A DNA stretch of 42,607 bases from Oscillospiraceae bacterium (GTDB lineage Bacteria > Bacillota > Clostridia > Oscillospirales > Acutalibacteraceae), in assembly GCA_031268095.1 (NCBI GenBank), contig JAIRXU010000026.1, positions 1 to 42,607 on the forward strand. The letters are read 5' to 3'. The number at the start of each line of letters is the position of its first letter. Within the stretch, counting starts at the first letter, position 1. The position numbers and the translations under genes are program-made. A model generated the notes under the pieces. That model did not search any database. It was not told the DNA's origin and saw only the letters and a list, made by a program, of their open reading frames with translations. This document shows, in pieces, positions 7,242 to 14,898 of the stretch.

Positions 7242-7514
7242 ATGGAACAAGGCAAGAGAAGCGTCGTCGAGTGCTGGGCGGCCTGGTGCGACGGGAGCCG
7301 GCGCATGGCGCCACAAATGGCGGAGCTGGCGGCGGAATTCCACGGGGAAGTGGAGTTCCGCCGGCTGGATGCGGACCTCTCGCCGGAGCAGATGGAGGAT
7401 TACGGGATCCACACCCTGCCGACGCTGCTGTTCCTGCGGGACGGGCAGGAGACCGGACGGATGGTCGGGGAGCGCAGCGCGGCGGAGATCCGGGAACGGC
7501 TGGCGAAGAACTGA
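7242..7514 (+). CDS. Thioredoxin-fold protein with CxxS site
   Basis: A 90-residue thioredoxin-like protein. The fold is recognisable from VVECWAAWCDGSRRMAPQMAELAAEF, then a VEFRRLDAD strand, YGIHTLPTLLFLRDGQE with the cis-proline TLPT, and a C-terminal helix. The active site, normally WCGPC, reads WCDGS: the first cysteine is kept and the resolving cysteine is serine. A monothiol site cannot perform a normal dithiol exchange, so the protein may act on mixed disulfides, as a chaperone-like binder or as an isomerase (inference). The start at 7242 (or the adjacent GTG at 7239) follows a GGGGGGCGG stretch; the longer frame upstream overlaps promoter DNA. It stands alone between a divergent LCP gene and the transporter. 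Confidence 0.85.
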   Translation: MEQGKRSVVECWAAWCDGSRRMAPQMAELAAEFHGEVEFRRLDADLSPEQMEDYGIHTLPTLLFLRDGQETGRMVGERSAAEIRERLAKN

Positions 7515-7559
7515 AACGGGCGGGAGTCGATTTAAATTTTGCTTTTTTTCCAAAATAGA

Positions 7560-7588
7560 TTGCATTTGCCGCGGAAAACTGGTATACT
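7560..7588 (+). promoter_or_regulatory. Sigma-A promoter for the transporter gene
   Basis: TTGCAT, a 17-base spacer and TATACT, located 33 bases before the TTG start at 7622. Confidence 0.8.
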
Positions 7589-7621
7589 GCCTAATATCTT
7601 TTGGAAAAGGAAGCGGTTGTT

Positions 7622-9109
7622 TTGAGCAAATCGGCAGACAAGGTTCGGGCAGACGCGGAAAAATTGGTCTCCTCGCGGGAATTCATCGCCTTCATGGCCT
7701 GCGCATTCTTCTTTACCAACATGCAGGGTATGGTGAACGGCTACCGGCAGGCTTACTTAGTCAACGTCCTCCGGCTGGGAGAAGGTTCGGTGGCGACGAT
7801 CAACGGCATTTGTTCCGTTGCGGGCTTCGCGCTGTCGTTCTTTTACGCCATGATCGTAGACCGGGCTCCCAAGCCGGGCAAGGCCAAATTCAAGCCCCTG
7901 GTGCTGATGACCTGTGTGCCCGCCGGCGTCTTCGCCGTGCTGATGTACTATACCCCCGGGCAGTTGTCGGATCTCTCCGTTACGCTGATGACTGCCTATC
8001 AAGTGGCCGTTACGCTGCTTTATAACGCCTCGACCTACTTCGCCGGAACCTTCAACCACATTGCCGTCGTGATTTCACCCAACCAGCGGGAGCGGGACAA
8101 AGTGATCTCCTTCCGGGGCATCGCCAGCGCCATCGGCAATTCCGCGCCGCTGGTGGTGGTGCTGGTGATCGGCCTGTTGCGCAAGCCGGGGATCATCACT
8201 ACGGAAGCGATGATGTACATCGTCTCCGCCGCTCTGTGCGCGGCCGTCGGAACGCTGACGCTGCTGCTGGCCATGCGGACGGTCAAGGAACGGGTAGCTT
8301 ATAGCCCCAAACCGCAGAATCCCCTGCTGGGATATTTGGACGTCCTGAAAAACCGCCATGCCTGGCTGCTGCTGGCCAGCGAATTCATCAAGGGGTTCCG
8401 GGGTGTTTCCACATATATGGAAGTGTTTCTGGTGGTGGCGCTGCTCAACGATCCCGCCAAAAAGATTCTGTTGCTCCTGCCCACCGGGATTGGCACCTTT
8501 GTGGGCATGCTGATCGTCAGCGCTCTGCTCAAGCGCTTTAACAGCAGGCAGATCTACATGGCTTCCGGTGTTTATTCTATTTTGGCCAACATCTGCGCCT
8601 TTTCGGCGGGCCTGGCGTCGTTCCGGCATCCAGGGGAAATCGTCTATCAGATCGTCTTCTTCGCCTTCCTTTTCCTGATCGGGCTGCAGTTCGGCGCGTC
8701 AAACATCCTGCCCAGCATGTTCCAGGCGGATGTGCTGGAGGATTTGGAGGCCAAGACCCACAAGCGCCTGGAGGCCAGTCTGGGCCTCACCGTCAGCCTC
8801 GGGTCCACCGCCAGCGGCACCATTGTCCAGATACTGGGACCGCTGATCCTCTACGGCGCTTCCGCGCTGAACTTCATCCACTACAAGCCTCCGATGGAGC
8901 AAATTATCGACGGCGTGAAGAAGACGGTCTATCTGGACCAGGACGACCGGACCAAGATCATGCTGCTGGCGGTTTTCACCTTCGGCCAAGGCATCTTCAT
9001 GCTCCTTTGCGCGGCCCCATTTCTGTTTTACCGCCTCACAGGAGAGCGCAAAGCAAAGATTCACGAAAAGGTCCTGGCATACCGCGCGGAACTGGAGCAG
9101 GCGGAATAA
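7622..9109 (+). CDS. MFS / GPH-type transporter
   Basis: A 495-residue polytopic membrane protein with about twelve hydrophobic segments. The N-terminal half has SRGE-like and loop features of the glycoside-pentoside-hexuronide symporter branch, for example VDRAPKPGKAKFKPLVL in the first cytoplasmic loop and RERDKVISFRGIASAIGN in the second. The substrate cannot be told; sugars or glycosides are the usual cargo of the branch. I start it at TTG 7622 because AAGGAAG lies 8 bases before it; the in-frame TTG at 7601 lacks a site. It has its own promoter and ends before a bidirectional hairpin at 9159. Confidence 0.82.
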   Translation: MSKSADKVRADAEKLVSSREFIAFMACAFFFTNMQGMVNGYRQAYLVNVLRLGEGSVATINGICSVAGFALSFFYAMIVDRAPKPGKAKFKPLVLMTCVPAGVFAVLMYYTPGQLSDLSVTLMTAYQVAVTLLYNASTYFAGTFNHIAVVISPNQRERDKVISFRGIASAIGNSAPLVVVLVIGLLRKPGIITTEAMMYIVSAALCAAVGTLTLLLAMRTVKERVAYSPKPQNPLLGYLDVLKNRHAWLLLASEFIKGFRGVSTYMEVFLVVALLNDPAKKILLLLPTGIGTFVGMLIVSALLKRFNSRQIYMASGVYSILANICAFSAGLASFRHPGEIVYQIVFFAFLFLIGLQFGASNILPSMFQADVLEDLEAKTHKRLEASLGLTVSLGSTASGTIVQILGPLILYGASALNFIHYKPPMEQIIDGVKKTVYLDQDDRTKIMLLAVFTFGQGIFMLLCAAPFLFYRLTGERKAKIHEKVLAYRAELEQAE

Positions 9110-9154
9110 ACAGCCCCGTCCTAATAAAACAACACACGCTATCTATGAAAAACA

Positions 9155-9189
9155 ACATGAAGCGGTTGCCGTTCGGCGGCAGCCGCTTC
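9155..9189 (-). terminator. Shared terminator hairpin of convergent genes
   Basis: GAAGCGGTTGCCG and CGGCAGCCGCTTC form a long hairpin with a short loop (9159-9189). On the minus strand it is followed by ATGTTGTTTTTC and closes the long operon that ends at 9228. On the plus strand it follows the transporter gene but lacks a T-run. Confidence 0.7.
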
Positions 9190-9227
9190 GCGCTTGTCCA
9201 TTGGACGGATGGATTCACGGATTGGGT

Positions 9228-9653
9228 TCAGCGGATCATCGCGTCAAAGATCCGGAAAGCCTCTGCCGGGTCGTTCGTTTGCAAAACCTTCTGTTCCATC
9301 GGGCAAAGTCCGGTGCCGTCGCGGTTCTGAATCGCGGGCACCCGTTCGCCGCAGCCGAAAGCAATGCCCGCGAACGCCAGAAAGGCCGCCGCGCCGTCGC
9401 TCATGCATTCGGCCCAGACCGACCGCACACCGCCGAAGGCGAAAAGCAGCGCCGCCGCCTTGCCGATCACTCGGTCGGCGACGTCCGCACCCCGCAGAAG
9501 CGCCGGATCCTCCCGCAGCCAGCGCAGGGGAGGGCGGACGCCGTGTTCATCGGAAGTATACGTTGCGCCGTCCGCCGCGCGCAGGACACAGGTATGATTT
9601 CCCAGGTCGGGATGTTCCATAAGCGCCTCTGCTGGGGAAGCTGTTCCGCTCAC
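9228..9653 (-). CDS. DUF1893 domain protein
   Basis: A 141-residue protein matching the DUF1893 pattern: TCVLRAADGATYTSDEHGVRPPLRWL, then ADRVIGKAAALLFAFGGVRSVWAECMSDGAAAFL, then IQNRDGTGLCPMEQKVL with a final PAEAFRIFDAM. The fold is related to cytidine deaminases but the function of the family is unknown; a conserved cysteine pair or Cys/Glu set (ECMSD, GLCPME) is present. It starts at GTG 9653, overlapping the stop of the ECF S gene by four bases, so translation is coupled. It is the last gene of the operon. Confidence 0.85.
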   Translation of the reverse strand: MSGTASPAEALMEHPDLGNHTCVLRAADGATYTSDEHGVRPPLRWLREDPALLRGADVADRVIGKAAALLFAFGGVRSVWAECMSDGAAAFLAFAGIAFGCGERVPAIQNRDGTGLCPMEQKVLQTNDPAEAFRIFDAMIR

Positions 9654-10228
9654 CGCAGTACCCCCATTTTCATTTTGTGCAGCAGCCGCACCAAGACGGG
9701 CACCAGCGCCAGCTGGAACAAAATCCCCGGCCAGCCAGTGACCGCGGCGGCAAAGACGGCCTCAGGGCCAGGAATTTTCGGCAAGCCCAGCAGCGTTCCC
9801 AGCAGGAACAGCACACCCAGATACGCCGCGCGGCCGCAAAGCTGCGCCAGCAGGACGCTGCCCACAATGCGGAGCCAGCTGCCGTGCTCTCGGGAGCGCA
9901 GGCGCCTGTTGAAGATCCCGCTGGCCAGCCCGTAGAACGCCAGCTCCGCCATCATCAGAAAGAGCGTGGGGACGGGAGGCATGCCGGTCAGCAGAAAGCT
10001 CAGCAGCGGCGTCACCGTGCCGATGACAAGGCCGTATTGCCAGCCGAGGAAACAGCCGGCCAGCAGGACGGAAAGATGCATCGGCAGGAAGAGCTTCCCG
10101 CCCGCCTGGCCCAGCGCCAGGTGGAACACCTCGGGCAGGAGCACCCCCAGCGCCAGGAACACCGCGCCGCAGGTGAGAGCGAAGAGATTGTGCTTCAGAT
10201 GCCCGTTTGTTTTGATGGTGGCCGTCAA
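9650..10228 (-). CDS. ECF transporter S component
   Basis: A 192-residue integral membrane protein with about six hydrophobic segments. The stretch KLFLPMHLSVLLAGCFLGWQYGLVIGTVTPLLSFLLTGMPP is typical of substrate-binding S subunits of energy-coupling-factor vitamin transporters. No EcfA or EcfT gene is near, so it would share a module encoded elsewhere (group II ECF). The vitamin cannot be inferred. I start at TTG 10228, 8 bases after AAGGGAG; the longer frame overlaps the reductase gene. It lies 23 bases downstream of the aldo/keto reductase gene and overlaps the DUF1893 gene. Confidence 0.85.
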   Translation of the reverse strand: MTATIKTNGHLKHNLFALTCGAVFLALGVLLPEVFHLALGQAGGKLFLPMHLSVLLAGCFLGWQYGLVIGTVTPLLSFLLTGMPPVPTLFLMMAELAFYGLASGIFNRRLRSREHGSWLRIVGSVLLAQLCGRAAYLGVLFLLGTLLGLPKIPGPEAVFAAAVTGWPGILFQLALVPVLVRLLHKMKMGVLR

Positions 10229-10251
10229 CGAAAAGACTCCCTTCGATAATG

Positions 10252-11373
10252 TCAGAGCGCCGCCAGAACCTGCTCCACCCGCTCCAGCTCCCGGCGGACC
10301 TGGATATGCTGCGGGCACTTGCGCTCGCAGAAACCGCAGGCCAGGCAGTCCACCAGGGTTTTGCCGCCTTTTTCGCGGTATTCGGCAAACTGCCCTTTCG
10401 CATGGGTATGGAGTTCATAGACGTTGTGGTAGGTGTAACAGTTGAAAATCTTTGGAATGTCGATCCCCGCGGGGCAGGGCTGGCAATAGGCGCAGCCGGT
10501 GCAGTAAAGGTCGCTGAAGCGCTTGAGCTGCTCCAGGGAGGCGCCGATTTTTTCCCATTCCGCCGGGGTCAGGGGCGTTTCGTCGCTGCCGACGGCGGCG
10601 TTCTTTGCCAGCATGTCTTCATCCTGCATTCCGGAGAGGGCACAGCTGATGTACGGGTTCCCCAGGACGTATTTCAGCGCCAGCTCATACGTCGGCATGG
10701 AGACGCCGGCCGTGCGTTCGCTCAGCGCCGTCGGGGCGGAGAGCCGCCCACCGCCCACCGGGCCCATGGCCACAACGCCCATGCCTTTCCCCGCGGCGTA
10801 AGCAATCATTTCTTCGTTGGAACGGTCCAGCAGGTTGTACTGCACCAGCATGGTTTCGAAGATTTCCCCCTGGTCGATGATCTCCTGAATGACGGGCGCG
10901 TCGTCATGAAAAGAAAACGAAATATGGCGGATGAGCCCCTCTTCTTTGGCTTTGAGCGCCTCAGGCAGCAGCTTCATGCCCAGAACCTTCTCCTGGAAGG
11001 TGGTGTGGTCCAGGCACCAGAAATGGTAGAAGTCCACGTAGTCGGTCTGCAATTCCCGCAGGCTCCGCTCCAGTTCCCGGCGGTAGTCCGCCGTCTCGTG
11101 AACATTGCCCATGGGGAGCTTGGTGGAGATCATGACTTTGTCCCGCAGCGGCGCGAGTGCCTTGCCGACGGCGGCTTCGCTGTTTCGATGGCAATAGTAG
11201 TAGCCGGTGTCGAAATAATTGATGCCCAGATCGTAGGCACGGCGCAGCATGGGCGTGACCGCGTCCTGGTCCACGCGCCAATTGCCGTTTTCCTCGATCT
11301 CCGGCAGACGCATGCACCCGAACCCCAGGGCGGAGATTTGGACGCCGGTTTGGCCGAATTTTCGGTATTGCAT
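10252..11373 (-). CDS. Aldo/keto reductase with C-terminal Fe-S domain
   Basis: A 373-residue protein. Residues 1-270 form an aldo/keto reductase barrel with the catalytic set visible as FDTGYYY (Asp, Tyr), STKLP (Lys) and FYHFW (His). Residues 275-373 add a ferredoxin-like region with two cysteine groups: CTGCAYCQPCP and CLACGFCERKCP, which should bind two [4Fe-4S] clusters. This architecture is common in anaerobic Clostridia; its physiological substrate is unknown. It starts at ATG 11373 behind GAGGAGG and is 13 bases after the membrane glycosyltransferase-like gene. Confidence 0.92.
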   Translation of the reverse strand: MQYRKFGQTGVQISALGFGCMRLPEIEENGNWRVDQDAVTPMLRRAYDLGINYFDTGYYYCHRNSEAAVGKALAPLRDKVMISTKLPMGNVHETADYRRELERSLRELQTDYVDFYHFWCLDHTTFQEKVLGMKLLPEALKAKEEGLIRHISFSFHDDAPVIQEIIDQGEIFETMLVQYNLLDRSNEEMIAYAAGKGMGVVAMGPVGGGRLSAPTALSERTAGVSMPTYELALKYVLGNPYISCALSGMQDEDMLAKNAAVGSDETPLTPAEWEKIGASLEQLKRFSDLYCTGCAYCQPCPAGIDIPKIFNCYTYHNVYELHTHAKGQFAEYREKGGKTLVDCLACGFCERKCPQHIQVRRELERVEQVLAAL

Positions 11374-11386
11374 AATGAATCCTCCT

Positions 11387-12877
11387 CTATGGATTGCTGA
11401 TTTTTTGATAGAGCCGGATGTTGCCTTCCCGCAAAATCAATTGGTAAGAAGAAGCAAGGAGTTCATCCAGAAGGGGATAGGGGTGCTTGTCGCCCTCTTT
11501 TTTCAGCACCCATTTTGGCGGGACTTCCAGGACGAAGGTATCCAGTTCCGCGCTGATTTCAGGATCCAGCTCCCGGAAATACCAGCTTGTACTCATGATT
11601 CGGAAGCAAGGCGTTATCTCATTGATGGCAAACCAGGAACTGAGATACCCGTATCCCCAGACGCTGTCCCGTTCTTCCGCGGGGATCAAGTCCGCCTGCC
11701 GCCGCACCTGTTCGGTATAGGCGGCGTTTTCCCCCCGCCGCGAGAAAGCCCCCGGCAGACCGCGCAGGTTCGCGTTGCAGTCGCTGAAGTAGAACAGCGC
11801 CATGCCAATGAGGGACAGGGAGACGAGGGCCCGCCAAAGGGAGGAGACCGAACATTTGTGGGGGGGCAAGACAGTTTGTTCGATTTGGACCATGGCCAGC
11901 AGGAACACGGGAATGGTCATCATGTAGTAATGGCTCCAGGCAAGGCCCGGGAGAAAGCATACGATCACGGCCGCGCTCGCCGCCGCCAGCGGCCAGCCCA
12001 GGCGGTTTTCGTGTTTCCGGCTGCCGAGGCCAAGAAACAGCCCCGCCGCCGCCGGCGTCAGACTCAGGGCAACGGTCAGCCACTTCCCGAGTCCGCGCCC
12101 GGCAGAACCCGTCGCGCCGTAGAGGTACGGCAGCAGCAGCGACCCGCGCAGAAATTCCCGCAGCGCGCCGTTGGCCGCGAAGTAAATCACGAAGGGAGCC
12201 GTCACCAGCAAAAATCCCAGCAGAAAATAACCGATGTTTTTCCATAGCAGGGCGAACTGTTTCTTCGCCAGCAGAGCGACCAGTGTATAGAGCGCAATCC
12301 CGGCGAAGACGGCGGCGTTGGTTGGCCGGGTATGGAAGACGATCCCGAAGCAGAGGCCATAGAGCAGACAGAGCCGCGGCGGGAACGTCAGCTCCGGTTT
12401 TTTCAGCTCCCGGCAGAAGAAGTACAGCGCCAGCAAGATGAAGGGCAGATTAAAGTCCTCCGTCCGCCCGCCGCCCTGCATGGTGACGGTCAGGATCAGC
12501 GCACAGCCCAGCAGCATCCAGTTCGCCTTCCGCGGCGGGACCCAAAGCCGCGCCGTCGCGTCCAGCAGCCATACGGAAGCCGCCAGCGCGGCGCACTCCA
12601 GAACAAAAACGCCGGTGCGGCCGTTCTGGATCAGCATCCCCAGCGCGTAGAGGAAATAAATCACGGGGCCTTTGATGTCGAAAAAGTCAAGGTATGGCAC
12701 ACCGCCCTGGAGGATCTGCCGCCCGGCTATGAGAAAATATTCGGCGTCCAGACTGTAGAACGCCGGATACAAGGGGCTGAGATGGGTGCAGAAGACTGCG
12801 GCGAAGCCGACCGCCGCCAAGGACAGCAGCAGCGGGCGGAGCCAAGCGGAAGAAAGGACAGAGGGACGGCGAAGCAT
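11387..12877 (-). CDS. GT-C type membrane glycosyltransferase-like protein
   Basis: A 496-residue protein with roughly ten or more membrane segments and a soluble C-terminal part from about residue 390. The first extracellular loop reads GGVPYLDFFDIKGPVIYFLYALG, resembling the acidic-pair plus KGP motif of the family 39 / ArnT-like polyprenol-dependent transferases. It is followed in the same operon by genes unrelated to sugars, but preceded by a GtrA protein, a combination often involved in flipping and using lipid-linked sugars for envelope decoration. The acceptor is unknown. Start ATG 12877 follows GGAGG 8 bases upstream. Confidence 0.8.
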   Translation of the reverse strand: MLRRPSVLSSAWLRPLLLSLAAVGFAAVFCTHLSPLYPAFYSLDAEYFLIAGRQILQGGVPYLDFFDIKGPVIYFLYALGMLIQNGRTGVFVLECAALAASVWLLDATARLWVPPRKANWMLLGCALILTVTMQGGGRTEDFNLPFILLALYFFCRELKKPELTFPPRLCLLYGLCFGIVFHTRPTNAAVFAGIALYTLVALLAKKQFALLWKNIGYFLLGFLLVTAPFVIYFAANGALREFLRGSLLLPYLYGATGSAGRGLGKWLTVALSLTPAAAGLFLGLGSRKHENRLGWPLAAASAAVIVCFLPGLAWSHYYMMTIPVFLLAMVQIEQTVLPPHKCSVSSLWRALVSLSLIGMALFYFSDCNANLRGLPGAFSRRGENAAYTEQVRRQADLIPAEERDSVWGYGYLSSWFAINEITPCFRIMSTSWYFRELDPEISAELDTFVLEVPPKWVLKKEGDKHPYPLLDELLASSYQLILREGNIRLYQKISNP

Positions 12878-12889
12878 GGCGGATCCTCC

Positions 12890-13471
12890 TTACGCTTTCT
12901 TCTTGCGGTGGATAATAAACCGGTTGCACGGATATGTCCAAAGGCCGGGGACCGCCATGGCCAAGAGTTTGCTGAGGATTTGCACCAGCACCACCGGCAG
13001 GAACGTCAGTTTTCCGACGGCGCCTTCAATGGCCGGTCCGATGACCCCGTTGACCGCAATGGTAAAGACAACCATCACCGCGTAAAGAAAGGTGCTCAGG
13101 GCGACGTTGCTGTCCGCCTGGAAGGTGGCTTTGCGGTTGAGGACGAAAGCCACGGCGTAACCCACAGCGGTGGAGAGCATGTAGGCGTAGACGATCGCCG
13201 CCAGAGAGAAGCCTTCCCGCGCCGCGGCATGCCCGGCCAGGTAATCGAAAAAGAAAAACTGCGGCAAGTACGTCACGCCGACGGCGCGAAAAAAGTACAG
13301 CGCGCCCATTTGGGTCAGCAGTTCCGGCCCGTTGGAGATGCCGCCCATGATAAAGAACTTGAGCAGTTTCCAAAGCTCCGGGTGTTTCGCCCCCAGGCGG
13401 GTGTCGAGCCGGTTCCAGAGGGTTTCTTTTTTGGCGGGCTTTGCGGAATTGTTCGCAGGGTCAGCGCTCAT
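12890..13471 (-). CDS. GtrA family membrane protein
   Basis: A 193-residue protein with four hydrophobic segments typical of GtrA/DPMS-type proteins, including LLKFFIMGGISNG at the first segment and the family mark YAVAFVLNRKATF before the third. These proteins are thought to move polyprenyl-phosphate sugars across the membrane. It precedes the GT-C type gene by 12 bases, which fits a shared glycosylation pathway. ATG 13471 lies 8 bases behind GGGAGGT. The spacing between segments 1 and 2 is longer than usual, with an insertion around TYLPQFFFFDYLAGHAAAREG. Confidence 0.87.
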   Translation of the reverse strand: MSADPANNSAKPAKKETLWNRLDTRLGAKHPELWKLLKFFIMGGISNGPELLTQMGALYFFRAVGVTYLPQFFFFDYLAGHAAAREGFSLAAIVYAYMLSTAVGYAVAFVLNRKATFQADSNVALSTFLYAVMVVFTIAVNGVIGPAIEGAVGKLTFLPVVLVQILSKLLAMAVPGLWTYPCNRFIIHRKKKA

Positions 13472-13488
13472 GTGTCGTTACCTCCCAA

Positions 13489-13578
13489 TCATTTATTTTC
13501 GCGGATGTTTCGCGGACGGCGAAGGAATGGTTTCCAAACGCCGAGCAAACGCAGTTGATTGCGCTCGTTGGTTACCAT
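13489..13578 (-). CDS. Candidate 29-aa small protein
   Basis: A short ORF fills the gap between the metallophosphoesterase and gtrA genes. Its ATG at 13578 has GAGGAGG five bases upstream, it starts 11 bases after the stop of the preceding gene, and it stops 17 bases before the gtrA start. The peptide begins MVTNERNQLRL and is strongly basic (seven Arg/Lys among the last twenty residues), with one Trp and no membrane segment. The site and spacing support translation; I know no family for it. It could be a small basic protein or a translational coupler for gtrA. Confidence 0.5.
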   Translation of the reverse strand: MVTNERNQLRLLGVWKPFLRRPRNIRENK

Positions 13579-13589
13579 GAGGACCTCCT

Positions 13590-14711
13590 CTACAGCAGCC
13601 AAACCAGCGCCGCGACGACGGCCGCTATCCCGGCCAATGCCAGCAAAAGCTTCGGCAGTTTGGCCAAGGCGTCGTCGGTGCTGGTTGGGGTCAAATCCAT
13701 CAGGCGGGTACCCAAAGGCAGACTGGCCTGGTCGCCGAGGAGTTCCTGATAAGTGATGACACGGCTTTGATAGTCCCGGGGATTTGTCTCGCGCAGTTCG
13801 AATACCCGCGCGCCCCGGCGCTTTCCGGGGCCGTAAGCGGCGAAGCCCGCGCCGGGGGTATAGCCCAGGTCGATTCCTTCCAGGGCAGCGGCAAAGGCGT
13901 TTTTGTGATCATGGCCGAAATACATGCCCAGCACATCGCCCCGTTCCTGCGCGGCGGCGAACAAGCCTGTGTCGGTGTCCGGCACGCAGGGGGTTTCAAC
14001 GAAGACGGAGCCCGGGGCCGCGCCCGGTTCCGGCAAGATATAATAATGCTTCCGGCGGAAGCGGAACCCCCGCACTGCCCCCTTGCCCTTCGGCGCTGGC
14101 CGCAGCAGGTCGTAGACGTTGGGAACGGGGATATGCTGAAACAGCAGCGCGGGGACCGGGTCGCCGGCCTGTTGGGCCAACGCATCCCGGACCCGGCGGA
14201 ACCAGTCCACCTGATCCGCCGCCAGAGGTTCGTATCCGGCGACGCCCTGAGCCCCGTGAGAATCCAACAAGTATAGGCTGAAGAGGATCCGGCTGCCGTC
14301 TCCGCTCCGGACCAAGAGATGATGATTGCCGCAGCCGCTGACGCCGGGGGTATCCTCCGCCAGGCAGAGAGGGGAGGCGGCGTAGACCGCGAACTGCTCC
14401 GGCAGCGGCAGCTGGGACTGCATGTCGTGATTGCCGAAGGTGAACGTGAAGGGGATGCCCCGGGCCTCCAGCGGGGCGAGGATCTGCCGGATGGTTGAGA
14501 CAATGGCCTCCGCCGCCTTCGCGCCCTTGAGTTTGGGGGAATAGCCCTGGATCTGGTCGCCGGTGAAGACGACGAGGTCCGGCCGCTCCCGGTCCAGCGC
14601 TGCTTCCATCAGCCGCAGCGCGCAGGGATGCACCTCGCCCGCATCCTGGATGTCGGTGAAATGGAGAATCTTGAACCGGCCGTCCCGGAAGCGCAGTTCC
14701 CGCTCCGGCAT
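13590..14711 (-). CDS. Calcineurin-like metallophosphoesterase, membrane-anchored
   Basis: A 373-residue phosphoesterase. The five metal motifs appear as FTDIQDAGE (Asp, with Gln where many relatives have His), FTGDQIQ, FGNHDMQ, LFQHIPVP and FGHDHKN. The C terminus is a single membrane segment (LPKLLLALAGIAAVVAALVWLL), so the enzyme is tail-anchored with the catalytic domain probably in the cytosol. The substrate is unknown. I place the start at ATG 14711, 12 bases after GGAAAGG; ATG 14723 abuts that site. It heads a seven-gene operon driven by the promoter at 14757-14785. Confidence 0.88.
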   Translation of the reverse strand: MPERELRFRDGRFKILHFTDIQDAGEVHPCALRLMEAALDRERPDLVVFTGDQIQGYSPKLKGAKAAEAIVSTIRQILAPLEARGIPFTFTFGNHDMQSQLPLPEQFAVYAASPLCLAEDTPGVSGCGNHHLLVRSGDGSRILFSLYLLDSHGAQGVAGYEPLAADQVDWFRRVRDALAQQAGDPVPALLFQHIPVPNVYDLLRPAPKGKGAVRGFRFRRKHYYILPEPGAAPGSVFVETPCVPDTDTGLFAAAQERGDVLGMYFGHDHKNAFAAALEGIDLGYTPGAGFAAYGPGKRRGARVFELRETNPRDYQSRVITYQELLGDQASLPLGTRLMDLTPTSTDDALAKLPKLLLALAGIAAVVAALVWLL

Positions 14712-14756
14712 AGAGGACCACATCCTTTCCGCTGTGTCTTTCCCTTGTCAAGTGAC

Positions 14757-14785
14757 ATTATACGCATTGCGGCGGGAGAAGTCAA
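14757..14785 (-). promoter_or_regulatory. Sigma-A promoter for the seven-gene operon
   Basis: On the minus strand TTGACT, 17 bases and TATAAT, 46 bases ahead of the phosphoesterase start. Gene gaps of 23 bases or less down to 9228 suggest it drives the whole set. Confidence 0.85.
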
Positions 14786-14846
14786 GAGCGAACGCGGAAC
14801 GCCGGAAAAATTCCTGGGAAAAGCCGCGGCCTGCCCCAAGATTTTC

Positions 14847-14875
14847 TTGCTTTTTCTCGCGCTTTGTCGTATAAT
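14847..14875 (+). promoter_or_regulatory. Sigma-A promoter for the TPR gene
   Basis: TTGCTT, 17 bases and TATAAT, 24 bases ahead of the ATG at 14899. Confidence 0.8.
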
Positions 14876-14898
14876 AGCGGGGAAAGGGGTGCGGCACT

